A stretch of DNA of 26,926 bases from Phycisphaerales bacterium UBA2421. Its GTDB lineage: Bacteria > Planctomycetota > Phycisphaerae > Tepidisphaerales > Tepidisphaeraceae. Positions within the stretch are counted from its first letter, which is position 1. Each line of letters opens with the position of its first letter. The notes under the pieces were generated by a model that was given only the letters and a program-made list of their open reading frames with translations, was not told where the DNA came from and ran no database searches. Both the position numbers and the translations under genes were made by a program. Shown here in pieces: positions 15,394 through 23,844 of this stretch. The stretch spans positions 1 to 26,926 of the forward strand of contig DDRH01000055.1 of NCBI GenBank assembly GCA_002343075.1, given 5' to 3'.

Positions 15394-16215
15394 ATGCGAT
15401 CGGTAGCCGTTCATTTTCTGCTCGCCATCTGCGCCGCGGTTGCGTTGCTGCCGTTGCTGTGGCTGGTCTCGGCTGCGTTCAAGACGACCGCAGACCTCAC
15501 CGCGTACATCTTCTTCCCCTGGGACGATCTTCGCCGACTCACCACCGACAACTTCTCCCGTCTTTTCAGCCAGCAGCCGTTCGCAACCTGGGTTATCAAT
15601 TCGCTGTTTCTCTCTTCAATTCACACGATTCTGGTCGTCACACTCAGCAGTCTCGGCGGGTTTGCGCTGGCCAAGTATCGATTTGCCGGCAAGCGACCGC
15701 TCATGCTGGTTATGCTTGGCACGATGATGCTTCCAGGACAGGTGCTGCTGCCCAGCTCATATGAATTGATGGAGACGCTTGGCTGGATCGATTCATTTTT
15801 TGCGATCATCGTCCCGGGCGCGGTGAGTGTGTTTGGCATGTTCCTGTTCATGCAGGCCATGCAAACTGTGCCAGACGAGCTTGTGCAGGCGGCACGGGTG
15901 GATGGGTGCAGCGAACTGCGCATCTGGTGGGAAGTGGCCCTGCCGATCGTGCGGCCGATGGTCGGCGCCTATACGCTGATGGCATTTCTCGGCAGTTGGA
16001 ACAGCTTCCTCTGGCCGCAGATCGTGTTGCAGGATGAGAGGAAATACACCCTGCCCATCGGCCTGGCCAACATGGTGGCGTCGCCTGAGTATCAATCCGA
16101 TTACGGCGTGCTCATGGCGGGGACGCTGCTGGCTGTTTCGCCGGTGGTTCTGCTTTTCTTCGTGATGCAGCGAGACTTCATTTCCGGACTGGCGAGCGGG
16201 GCGGTGAAAGGGTAA
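15394..16215 (+). CDS. Sugar ABC transporter permease, MalG type
   Basis: The 273-aa partner permease has six membrane segments and the EAA loop ELVQAARVDGCSELRIWWEV (about 162-181), with the MalG-type TWVINSLFLSS and FALAKYRFAGK segments. ATG 15394 lies four bases after the stop of the first permease; GTG 15391 is an equally possible start. The two genes are surely cotranscribed. CUT1 systems commonly share an MsiK/MalK-type ATPase encoded elsewhere, which would explain its absence here. Confidence 0.92.
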   Translation: MRSVAVHFLLAICAAVALLPLLWLVSAAFKTTADLTAYIFFPWDDLRRLTTDNFSRLFSQQPFATWVINSLFLSSIHTILVVTLSSLGGFALAKYRFAGKRPLMLVMLGTMMLPGQVLLPSSYELMETLGWIDSFFAIIVPGAVSVFGMFLFMQAMQTVPDELVQAARVDGCSELRIWWEVALPIVRPMVGAYTLMAFLGSWNSFLWPQIVLQDERKYTLPIGLANMVASPEYQSDYGVLMAGTLLAVSPVVLLFFVMQRDFISGLASGAVKG

Positions 16216-16489
16216 ACCCCGATCCATGCCGCCAGAGACGAGGCGAAACACCAGGCTATTCTCAGTACGATGGCCCCCCAGCCGCTTTGGCCCGGTTGTC
16301 GCGCGAGGGGGATGTCGCCCGCGTTGCGGGGAAACTCCAGCGAGACCGTCTGCGAAGGCGACCTGCCACGCGACGGAATGAGTGCCACAGGCGATCATGC
16401 AGCAACCCTTTGCCCAATCGGCAACGCGGGCAGCAACGGCGCAACTCAGGCACGCAGCTTTTCTGGATTGTCAATAATCGGAGTTAAAA
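16216..16489. other. Non-coding gap between permease gene and tRNA-Ile
   Basis: About 270 bp. Open frames exist on both strands but run through the tRNA or have no family resemblance or ribosome-binding site. I see no terminator hairpin or repeat. Confidence 0.4.
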
Positions 16490-16563
16490 TGGGCCCGGGC
16501 AGATTCGAACTGCCGACCTCGTCCTTATCAGGGACGCGCTCTAACCAACTGAGCTACGAGCCC
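16490..16563 (-). tRNA. tRNA-Ile (anticodon GAT)
   Basis: Read on the minus strand it folds as a full cloverleaf: acceptor GGGCTCG/CGGGCCC with discriminator A, D-arm AGCTCAGTTGGTTAGAGC, anticodon loop CTGATAA, and T-arm with GGTTCGAATC-type loop (CAGTTCGAATCTG). The 3' CCA is not encoded. It stands alone, not in an rRNA operon. Confidence 0.97.
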
Positions 16564-16655
16564 GTTTACCTTAACGGGCCAAGCATTCTATTTCTCGGAT
16601 GGCGCGTGTCAATCTCGGCCGTCCGGCTGAACCCGCTCGCCGCGGGGAGATTGGC

Positions 16656-17393
16656 CTATTTGATGTCACCGGGTGCAGACGATGAATCGGGCGGATGCGG
16701 GGCGGGGGAGACGGGAACCACCTCAAACCCTCGGCCTGACGCCCAACCCACAGCGTCCGCCCGCGTACGCAGGAACGCAATCACAACGGCGGTGACAGCG
16801 GTGAGGGTGGTGATCAGGGCCATGACAGGCTTGACTCCCTCCACGCTCACCGCGTGCCGGGGCGCGCTGAAGCCGAAGGCATATTGCGTCAGGGGCAGGA
16901 TGGAGATCAGCATCTGGCTGACGAAGACCCCCAGGAATAGTGGCCAGAATCGAATCGGCCCGCCCACGACGAACCGATATCTCAGAATCGTCAGCTTCAT
17001 GGCAGCTGAGGCGATGACCGCACTGGGAATCCAGAGAAGGCCGAGGCCGGTTGGCCATGTTAGGAAATAAACAAAAAATCCGATTATGCCCAGAAGCGTC
17101 ATTGTCACCGCACTGGCTAGGAGAGAGTGCGCAAGTGCGTTTCGGCTTACACCTGCCCGGGACAAAAACGGGCGTTCGACAAATGACGTCAACAGGAACA
17201 GCGCCGCTGTCGCTGCTGGCGAGAGCAACCAGAAACCAGGGAGCGTGACATCGCGCCCGGAGGTGCAACCGGGGCAGCCCCATGCACTGGATGTGGCAAA
17301 GGCTACGACAGCGAGAGTGGTTGCTACGCGATGCGTACAAGCCACGGCGACCGCCTTGAAATGGTCTTGCAACCACCAGAGCGAGGCAAGCAC
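16656..17393 (-). CDS. Polytopic membrane protein of unknown function
   Basis: The 245-aa protein has about six hydrophobic segments: VATTLAVVAFATSSAWG (perhaps a signal sequence), LLSPAATAALFLLTSF, LLASAVTMTLLGIIGFFVYF, LGLLWIPSAVIASAAM, FWPLFLGVFVSQMLISILPL and VMALITTLTAVTAVVIAFL. Just after the first segment is CPGCTSG, a CxxC that would face the periplasm. I do not recognise the family. GTG 17393 is taken as the start because GAGGGTGAG lies just upstream. It is on the same strand as accC and about 130 bp after it, so cotranscription is possible but not evident. Confidence 0.65.
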   Translation of the reverse strand: MLASLWWLQDHFKAVAVACTHRVATTLAVVAFATSSAWGCPGCTSGRDVTLPGFWLLSPAATAALFLLTSFVERPFLSRAGVSRNALAHSLLASAVTMTLLGIIGFFVYFLTWPTGLGLLWIPSAVIASAAMKLTILRYRFVVGGPIRFWPLFLGVFVSQMLISILPLTQYAFGFSAPRHAVSVEGVKPVMALITTLTAVTAVVIAFLRTRADAVGWASGRGFEVVPVSPAPHPPDSSSAPGDIK

Positions 17394-17519
17394 CTCACCC
17401 TCGCCTGACTATACCACAATGCTCCTCGACGCGGGTGATCAGAATCTCTCTTCCTGCGGCCGCGCAAAGGCTGATTCGATGCCGGTCAGGTCGAGAGCCA
17501 GTGCCGAAGGCTCCCGGGG

Positions 17520-18866
17520 CTATTTGGGCAGCATGACCCGTTCCACAAAGCCGGTATCGACTTCGCCGCGCCGGAAATGCTCATTGTCCATGATCTGAAG
17601 GTGAAACGGAATGGTGGTGCGGATCGGGCTGATATGAAACTCCGAGAGGGCACGTTTCATCGTCGCGATCGCCTGCTCGCGAGTGGGGCGATGCACAATG
17701 AGCTTGCCGATCATGCTGTCGTAATTGGGCGGAATGCGGTAGCCGGCGTAAACATGGCTGTCCAGCCGCACACCCGGCCCGCCGGGGGGGCGATACTCCT
17801 CAATAACGCCCGGAAACGGGGCGAAGTTGCGGGCAGGGTCTTCGGCATTAATCCGGCACTCGATGGCATGCCCCCGTTGCTCCACGTCTTTCTGGACAAA
17901 GCTCAGTCGTTCGCCGCTGGCAACGCGAATCTGCTCTTTGATGAGATCGATGCCTGTGACCGACTCGGTCACCGGATGCTCGACCTGAATGCGCGCGTTT
18001 ACCTCAAGGATGTAGAAATTCTGGTCCTTATCCACGAGGAACTCGACGGTGCCGGCGTTAAAATACTTCGATTCCCTCACCAGGCGAACCGCTGCCGCGC
18101 AAAGTTCTTCGCGGACGGATTGTTTCAGGAAAGGTGACGGAGACTCTTCCACGAGTTTCTGGTGCCGCCGCTGCATGGAGCAATCGCGTTCCCAGAGGTG
18201 GACGGCATTTCCGTGCTGATCGGCAATTACCTGCACTTCGACGTGCCTGCCGAATTCGACATACTTCTCTATGTAGACAGTCGGGTCTTTGAACGCGTTT
18301 TCGGCCTCGGCTCGCGCCTGATTCAGCCCCGCGCGGAGTGTCATCTCATTATGGGCCACTCGCATCCCGCGCCCGCCGCCGCCGGCGCTGGCTTTGATGA
18401 TGACGGGATAGCCGATCTTACTTGCGATTTCGACAGCCTGCTTCTCGTCTTCCACCGCGCCGTCGCTGCCCGGCACCGTGGGGACCTTGGCACGCTTGGC
18501 AATTTTCTTGCACTGTACCTTGTCGCCCAGCGCAAGCATGGCATCCACCGGAGGGCCAATAAACTCAATCTTGCAACTCCGGCAAATCTCGGCAAAGTGG
18601 TGCTTTTCACTTAAAAAGCCATATCCGGGGTGAATCGCTTCCACATCGCTAATCTCGGCAGCGGAGATGATCCGCGGGATGTTCAGGTAACTCTCGGCTG
18701 GGGAGGCGTCGCCGATGCAAATCGCCTGATCCGCCATCTTCAGATAAGCGGCGTCCCTGTCGGCGGTCGAATAGACTACGACGGTTTGAATGCCCAGCTC
18801 ACGGCAGGCACGAATGATGCGAAGTGCAATCTCTCCGCGATTGGCGATGAGGATCTTTTGAAACAT
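17520..18866 (-). CDS. accC: Biotin carboxylase subunit of acetyl-CoA carboxylase
   Basis: AccC uses ATP and bicarbonate to carboxylate biotin on the carrier protein, the first half of malonyl-CoA formation. The 448-aa length is typical. Visible are the N-terminal [20 protein letters not shown], the ATP-grasp glycine-rich loop [13 protein letters not shown] (about 158-170), the [19 protein letters not shown] segment, and the catalytic [11 protein letters not shown] (an A replaces the common T before R). ATG 18866 begins at the conserved [11 protein letters not shown]; a GTG two codons upstream is possible. No Shine-Dalgarno is visible: the 3' arm of an inverted repeat ends two bases before the ATG. 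It follows accB. Confidence 0.96.
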   Translation of the reverse strand: MFQKILIANRGEIALRIIRACRELGIQTVVVYSTADRDAAYLKMADQAICIGDASPAESYLNIPRIISAAEISDVEAIHPGYGFLSEKHHFAEICRSCKIEFIGPPVDAMLALGDKVQCKKIAKRAKVPTVPGSDGAVEDEKQAVEIASKIGYPVIIKASAGGGGRGMRVAHNEMTLRAGLNQARAEAENAFKDPTVYIEKYVEFGRHVEVQVIADQHGNAVHLWERDCSMQRRHQKLVEESPSPFLKQSVREELCAAAVRLVRESKYFNAGTVEFLVDKDQNFYILEVNARIQVEHPVTESVTGIDLIKEQIRVASGERLSFVQKDVEQRGHAIECRINAEDPARNFAPFPGVIEEYRPPGGPGVRLDSHVYAGYRIPPNYDSMIGKLIVHRPTREQAIATMKRALSEFHISPIRTTIPFHLQIMDNEHFRRGEVDTGFVERVMLPK

Positions 18867-18867
18867 A

Positions 18868-18969
18868 GGCACACGGGCACGGAGACAAGACGGCGCGAAG
18901 TGAGGTGCGAAGGAGGCAGGTCACGACGTGTTCACTCCGTGCCTTCGTGCCTGCGTGCCTTCGTGCCTC
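18868..18969 (-). repeat. CACGAAG-type inverted repeat between accB and accC
   Basis: Arms 18868-18884 and 18935-18951 match in 14 of 17 positions (GGCAC-NNN-GGCACGGAG), separated by 50 bp, and the right arm continues as further GGCACGNA words to 18969. It shares its vocabulary with the repeats at 25972-26270. It fills the accB-accC spacer and could form a hairpin in the mRNA next to the accC start codon. Confidence 0.75.
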
Positions 18970-18976
18970 TCGGGAA

Positions 18977-19522
18977 CTAAGAGGGCCTCACCAGAAACAG
19001 CGGCTGGTTAAACTCAACTGTCTGGCCGTTGTTTACCAGAATCTTTGCGATGACGCCGTTGGTTTCGGCCTTGATGTTGTTGAAGACCTTCATGGCTTCA
19101 ATGATGCAGACATCGGTTTCAGTGTTGACGGTCGAACCCACCGACACAAACGCCTTGGCATCCGGTGTGGGGGATGAATAAAACGTCCCAACCATCGGGC
19201 TGTTGATCGGGACAAGATCCTTTTCATCAGACGGTGCGACCGGAGCGGTGTTGCTTGCCGCTGACGAGTTTCCTGCGGGGCTTACAACAGGAGCAGCGGG
19301 AGGGGCGTATGAGGGAGCTTGCGGCGCGGCGGCCACAAACGTCCCGCCACGCTGGAGCACGATGCGCCGTTCGCCGTCGCGGACGTCGAGCATGTTCAGG
19401 TCATTATCCTTCATCAAAGCCGTGATCTGCGAGAGCAATTCGATGCTCATCGGCCCGCGGTCGGAGGTCGGCGCGGGTTTGCGCGGCGCGGGTTTGTTCT
19501 TATTGGGTTTGTTCTTACTCAA
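18977..19522 (-). CDS. accB: Biotin carboxyl carrier protein of acetyl-CoA carboxylase
   Basis: AccB carries biotin between the carboxylase and transferase halves of acetyl-CoA carboxylase. The 181-aa product has an N-terminal Lys/Pro-rich tail, a helix MSIELLSQITALMKD, an Ala/Pro-rich linker (about 70-105) and the C-terminal biotinyl domain (about 108-181) with EAMKV, biotinylated at K145, plus the acetyl-CoA-carboxylase 'thumb' region SPMVGTFYSSPTPDAKAFV. TTG 19522 is chosen because GAGGG lies eight bases upstream; it overlaps the pepP stop by eight bases, so translation is coupled. An ATG at 19450 would give a shorter, more standard N-terminus but has no visible Shine-Dalgarno. Confidence 0.93.
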   Translation of the reverse strand: MSKNKPNKNKPAPRKPAPTSDRGPMSIELLSQITALMKDNDLNMLDVRDGERRIVLQRGGTFVAAAPQAPSYAPPAAPVVSPAGNSSAASNTAPVAPSDEKDLVPINSPMVGTFYSSPTPDAKAFVSVGSTVNTETDVCIIEAMKVFNNIKAETNGVIAKILVNNGQTVEFNQPLFLVRPS

Positions 19523-20657
19523 TGTGGCAGCCCTCAAACGACTTATCCAACGACGTCAGCACCTCGCATCCGGTCTCGGTTACGAGTACGTCGTCCTCTA
19601 TTCTCACCCCAAAACGCCCGGGAAGGTAAATTCCCGGCTCAACCGTGACAACCATCCCCGGAACCAGCGCTTCGGGGGCGGCGATTTTACTCAGCCGGGG
19701 CAGTTCGTGAATCGCCAACCCGATACCGTGGCCCAGCCCATGACCGAAGTGCTTACCATAACCGGCTTTAGCGATGATGTCTCGCGCCGCGGCATCTACT
19801 TTGCGCGTGGACACCCCCGGACGAATCGCGGCGATGGCGGCGGCCTGGGCTTCCAGCACGATCGAATAAATCTCCCGCAGTTTTGCCGGCGGACGACCGA
19901 CTGCATGCGTGCGCGTGATGTCGCTGCAATATCCTCCGACCAGCGCGCCCCAATCAAAGAGCAATGCTGAATTGTTGGCCAGCCGAACCTCGGCCGGACG
20001 GTAGTGGGGGAGTGAACTGTTGCTTCCGGCGGAAACGTTCGTGTCGAAGCTACCCTTGCTCGCACCGCGCTGCTTCATCTCAAATTCCATGCGCGCCGCG
20101 ATCTCGTTTTCGGTCATTCCGACGCGCAACTGTTTGCGCACAACCTTATAAGCCTGTTGGGCTACGTCGACAGCGGCGCGAATGGTCGCGATCTCAATCG
20201 CATCTTTCAGCTTCCGAACATTGGTCATCAAGCCCGCTTGTGGTCGGAGTCTCGGCCGCGGGCCTTTCGTCTTCTTATCTTTCACTGCCTTTGACAGGGC
20301 CAGGACCATGCCGTGCGTGACGAAATTCTTCTCAAAACCGACTCTGCCGGCCTTGGACTTGAATAGTGTATCGACGACCAGATCGGCCATGGTCTGCTTG
20401 CCGCTAAAGATCCGCCGGTGGAGCCAGGGGCATTTGATCGCCACTTCTTCGTCGTATCGGGAATCGGTGACGAGTGTGAAGGTGTCGTGCGTAAGAACAC
20501 CGGTGCAGTCTTCCCATGAAATCCCAGTGAGATAGCCGAGATCGGCCGATGAGGTGAGGAGAATGGCGTCGAGCTGGTTCTCTGCCATCGCCGCCCGCAC
20601 GCGGTGACGGCGGGTTATCAGAGGCGCTGGCAGGCCGGGTGCGCGTTTTTTGGTCAT
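19515..20657 (-). CDS. pepP: M24 family Xaa-Pro aminopeptidase
   Basis: The 380-aa cytoplasmic metallopeptidase removes N-terminal residues preceding proline. It has a creatinase-like N-terminal domain (to about 140) and a C-terminal pita-bread domain with the dinuclear metal ligands visible in order: D in ALLFDWGA, D in CSDITRTHA, H in GHGLGHGIGLAIHE, E in VTVEPGIYLPG and E in GVRIEDDVLVT. ATG 20657 is chosen; an in-frame TTG four codons earlier is possible. It heads a pepP-accB-accC cluster like that of many Gram-positives and planctomycetes (there often with efp between), but efp is missing. The symbol follows this family usage; PepQ-like specificity cannot be excluded. Confidence 0.9.
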   Translation of the reverse strand: MTKKRAPGLPAPLITRRHRVRAAMAENQLDAILLTSSADLGYLTGISWEDCTGVLTHDTFTLVTDSRYDEEVAIKCPWLHRRIFSGKQTMADLVVDTLFKSKAGRVGFEKNFVTHGMVLALSKAVKDKKTKGPRPRLRPQAGLMTNVRKLKDAIEIATIRAAVDVAQQAYKVVRKQLRVGMTENEIAARMEFEMKQRGASKGSFDTNVSAGSNSSLPHYRPAEVRLANNSALLFDWGALVGGYCSDITRTHAVGRPPAKLREIYSIVLEAQAAAIAAIRPGVSTRKVDAAARDIIAKAGYGKHFGHGLGHGIGLAIHELPRLSKIAAPEALVPGMVVTVEPGIYLPGRFGVRIEDDVLVTETGCEVLTSLDKSFEGCHIE

Positions 20658-20775
20658 GGTGGTGCTCAAAACTCGCTCGCAATTGATGAGAGGCGAGTCG
20701 CGAGAAGCTACCGTGACAAAGATTGGAGGTCAACGAACCGAAAGTCGCCCCGAAGATCGCGCACGTGCAGCGAGG

Positions 20776-21870
20776 TCACCGGCGGTTGTACACGAAATGA
20801 ATCGTCGCGACGCTGCTCGCGGCAGAAATGCCGAGCAGGCCCCCCAGTACCAGCCAGTTATCCTGTTTCTGCTTCGCGGCTGCATGCGGCTGCGTGGTGG
20901 GGGTGGTGGGGCCGTGGCCTTGGGCAGGCTTCACTGTCCCGCCGTGCTTGCTGGCTCCCTCAGCTTGATGAGGTGCGGGCTTCTTGGTGGGAGAGCCTTT
21001 GGGGTCGCTGTGTGTGGTGTGTGCCGCAGACGCATCCACACCGCCGGCGAGTATCGCATCCTGACCGGGATGTTCCCCGAGCCATTCGATTGCGCCTGTC
21101 TGCAGGTCATACACCCCGCCCACTACTTTGGCCCTGCCGCTTTTCACAGCGGTGGCAACCGTTTCACTCTTGCTGAGCAAATCTGCCATCGACTGTTGCA
21201 CGTTAGCCCTGACGGAAAGCCGAATCAGCCGCGCGCCGCGCGCTTCCGGGTCGCGCTGTTTCACCGTCTGAACCGCCGGTGCAATGTTCTCCACCAGGGT
21301 GGCGATGTGCCCATGTACAGCCGCCCCTTCTGTGACGGCGGTCACGGCACCGCACTTGGTGTGACCGAGCACTACGATCAGTCCCGTCCCGAGATGGCCA
21401 ACTCCATACTCGATTGTTCCAATTTCGTTTGTGCCTGCCACATTGCCAGCGACGCGCACAACGAACAGATCGCCAATTCCCTGGTCAAAGATTGCCTCAA
21501 TCGGCACGCGCGAGTCGGCGCATCCTATCACCGCTGCAAAGGGCTTCTGTCCGACGGCAAAGGTTTCGCTGCGCCGGGCTGAATCAAAGCGAGGAAACCG
21601 CGACTCGCCGTAGCGAAACCGGTCGTTCCCGTCGATCAATCGAGACAGCGCTTCACGCGGATCGAGGTTGACGGCGGGGGCTTCGGCGTGCGCCGCATCG
21701 GCCGAGGAGTCGGAGGGGGTAGGAGAAACCTCATCGTGGGAATGAGAGACGGCCGCGTGCCCGGCAGCGTGCGGCGGCGCAATGTCGTGCGACGGCGCGC
21801 CTGCCCAGGTCGCAGACGTCAGTAGCAAGGCCGAGATGAGCGGAGCTCCAATCTTCACTGCGCAACTCAT
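20776..21870 (-). CDS. Exported, membrane-anchored beta-carbonic anhydrase
   Basis: The enzyme interconverts CO2 and bicarbonate. The 364-aa protein has a signal peptide (residues 1-24), a His-rich stretch (28-45, with H in HDIAPPHAAGHAAVSHSHDE), then the beta-class catalytic domain (about 70-265). Zinc ligands are C117, H170 and C173 (GCADSRVP and GHTKCGA) and the D119-R121 dyad is intact. After it comes an 80-residue Pro/Thr/His/Lys-rich linker and a C-terminal hydrophobic segment (about 338-358, LVLGGLLGISAASSVATI) ending in YNRR, likely an inner-membrane anchor. The topology places the enzyme in the periplasm. It lies 54 bp downstream of lepB on the same strand. Confidence 0.9.
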   Translation of the reverse strand: MSCAVKIGAPLISALLLTSATWAGAPSHDIAPPHAAGHAAVSHSHDEVSPTPSDSSADAAHAEAPAVNLDPREALSRLIDGNDRFRYGESRFPRFDSARRSETFAVGQKPFAAVIGCADSRVPIEAIFDQGIGDLFVVRVAGNVAGTNEIGTIEYGVGHLGTGLIVVLGHTKCGAVTAVTEGAAVHGHIATLVENIAPAVQTVKQRDPEARGARLIRLSVRANVQQSMADLLSKSETVATAVKSGRAKVVGGVYDLQTGAIEWLGEHPGQDAILAGGVDASAAHTTHSDPKGSPTKKPAPHQAEGASKHGGTVKPAQGHGPTTPTTQPHAAAKQKQDNWLVLGGLLGISAASSVATIHFVYNRR

Positions 21871-21924
21871 CGGCCGATTTGCCTTCGCAATGAAGCAACA
21901 AGTGCGCCGCGACGACCGATAACC

Positions 21925-23730
21925 CTAATGAATGAACCGCATCCGGCCAAAGTTGGGCACGATTGCAGGCACGGTTTCACGATTGACGGGCTTGTAACCT
22001 GCCGGCCAGTACACAAAGAAGGCCTTCCCAAGCAGAAAACGGCCCGGAACGCGCCCCGACTCGGCCTCCAACTGCTCGGCAGGCAGGTTGATCGGTGCGT
22101 CCCAATACCGACCATCGCCGCTGATTAGGGAGTTATCGCCGCAGGTGAAGTATTCATCCGGCCCGAGGTGGATCACCCGCTCTGGAAACCGCTCGGGTGA
22201 CGCCCAGCGGAGCGCGTGCGCAGTATTGGGCGTGGTGAGGGTGTCGCCGGTGCCACGTTCGCGGTTGGTATAGTAGACATCGCGCCAAAGGCTTACGTGT
22301 CGAAACTCTGCGACCTGATTCTCTGCTGTAATACTAATCTGCGGTTTGGGGAGTTTTTCACGAGCGTTGTATGCGTTCAGCAGGTAATCCAAATCAGGCT
22401 GATACTGGGCCGGGGTTGAAACAATCACATCACTTTCACCCACCCGAAGCGTCACCTGGTAGTCGGCATGAATGAACTCGATTTTTACCGGCGCGCCGGT
22501 CGTGTCGCCTACTGCCGAGGTGCCGATGACGGTCGCGGTGCCGCTGCGGTCATACATGGTCACCGTTGCCTGGTTTCTATCAAGCTGCGCCACGAATGCC
22601 CGCTCGACATCCTCCCCCGGCCTGACGGCGAGGCTGAGCTTCAACGGCCCATCGCCCGATTGCCGCGTGTAGTAAAGGCTGAGTTTGATGTCGGACACAT
22701 TGTTGTCCGGAACATAACCGCCGTCGAGATACATATCGGGTGGGGCGGGTCGCCCGCCGAAGCCGTTGCTTTGATTGAGCGTGACATCATACGCCAGCCA
22801 ATCTGTGAGCGCCGGCGCAAAGCCCGCATCGGGCATCGGGTTGGCCCCGGAGTTAAAGTCAAGGGTTGAGCGTCCTTCGGCCTGGTTGAAACGAATCACG
22901 CGTGGATTGTCCAGATTCCACCCGGACTCCCCGGCGCGCGTCTGCCAGGGCAGCTTGAAAGTGGGATCGATGCGCATCGGCTGATTGGCAGCGTTGGTCA
23001 CCACCCGTGGTACGCCGCGCGGTTGAAAGTCGTTATCAAACACGATTCGCCAAAGCGCCTCCTGCGCCCACCGGGGCTTGGTTTGCACGACAAAATCTTT
23101 CAGTTGGCTCAATGCCCCTTTGTCGGATACGTAAACGTCCCCATCGAGGATCATCACAGACTCGCCGGGCTTACCGATGAGCCGCTTGATGTAGTTTTGC
23201 GTGTAGTCATATCGCATCGGGTCGGCTGGAGACTTAAACACCACCACGTCCCACCGATGCGGCTGTTGCAGTAGGTAGAGGTACTTGAGCACGAGAATGC
23301 GATCACCGTAGTACACAGCCGGGTTGGTCGCGACGTTGTTTGGATCGGTGGCACTAAAGCGCGGCATGCGATAGTTGCAGTTCGGGCAGTGAATGCGAAA
23401 GGTCTTGTTGACCGTCTGCGCGCCGGTTGCCCGATCGAGCACCGGACGGGTCAGACGCGCGGTTGCGGGGATGGCAACGTCGTCGCTGTCTGATTCCTGC
23501 GATTGGTAGTTTGTCTCGAAGTCGTAACCGCAGTCTTCGCAGCGGTAGCGCATGTGCGCGCCGAGAAGCGTCGGGGCCATCGAGCCAGTGGGGATGACGA
23601 ACGCCTCAACCACGAATGCACGAAACATAAATGCAAGAATGAATGCGACCAGGATCGATTCGATGGTCTCTTTGATGCTGGTTTGCTCGGGCACGCGAGC
23701 GTGGCGGTGACCTTTGGCTGTGTCGTCCAT
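21925..23730 (-). CDS. lepB: Signal peptidase I with large insertions
   Basis: Signal peptidase I cleaves signal peptides of exported proteins. The 601-aa product is far longer than usual (E. coli 324, many 200-300). A membrane segment (about 22-42, TIESILVAFILAFMFRAFVV) precedes box B, IPTGSMAPTL, with nucleophile S50. Between it and box C is a 90-residue insert with CEDC (64-67) and CPNC (115-118), probably a zinc ribbon. Box D is NYIKRLIGKPGES with the general base K182. About 300 further residues of beta-rich sequence follow (RVGESDVIVST, LDGGYVPDNN) before box E, GDNSLISGDGRYW (531-543). Catalytic residues look intact. ATG 23730 (MDDTAKG) fits; longer frames read as noise. Confidence 0.9.
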   Translation of the reverse strand: MDDTAKGHRHARVPEQTSIKETIESILVAFILAFMFRAFVVEAFVIPTGSMAPTLLGAHMRYRCEDCGYDFETNYQSQESDSDDVAIPATARLTRPVLDRATGAQTVNKTFRIHCPNCNYRMPRFSATDPNNVATNPAVYYGDRILVLKYLYLLQQPHRWDVVVFKSPADPMRYDYTQNYIKRLIGKPGESVMILDGDVYVSDKGALSQLKDFVVQTKPRWAQEALWRIVFDNDFQPRGVPRVVTNAANQPMRIDPTFKLPWQTRAGESGWNLDNPRVIRFNQAEGRSTLDFNSGANPMPDAGFAPALTDWLAYDVTLNQSNGFGGRPAPPDMYLDGGYVPDNNVSDIKLSLYYTRQSGDGPLKLSLAVRPGEDVERAFVAQLDRNQATVTMYDRSGTATVIGTSAVGDTTGAPVKIEFIHADYQVTLRVGESDVIVSTPAQYQPDLDYLLNAYNAREKLPKPQISITAENQVAEFRHVSLWRDVYYTNRERGTGDTLTTPNTAHALRWASPERFPERVIHLGPDEYFTCGDNSLISGDGRYWDAPINLPAEQLEAESGRVPGRFLLGKAFFVYWPAGYKPVNRETVPAIVPNFGRMRFIH

Positions 23731-23844
23731 GGTGCACCCGATGCTAAGGGATTCCCGCTGGCTTGTCATCGCAGCGAGTGGGCACCCTGCCTTGGTTGGT
23801 GAGCGCCATTTATTTTCTCCATCCGATCGACGATATTTCAAGGC

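Noticed and set aside
16270..17070. Long plus-strand open frame with Pro/Arg-rich translation
   Set aside because: It reads straight through the antisense of tRNA-Ile and of the membrane-protein gene, with no family resemblance.
21998..22115. Open frame fragments at the 3' end of lepB
   Set aside because: They are shadows; lepB box E lies in this area on the minus strand.
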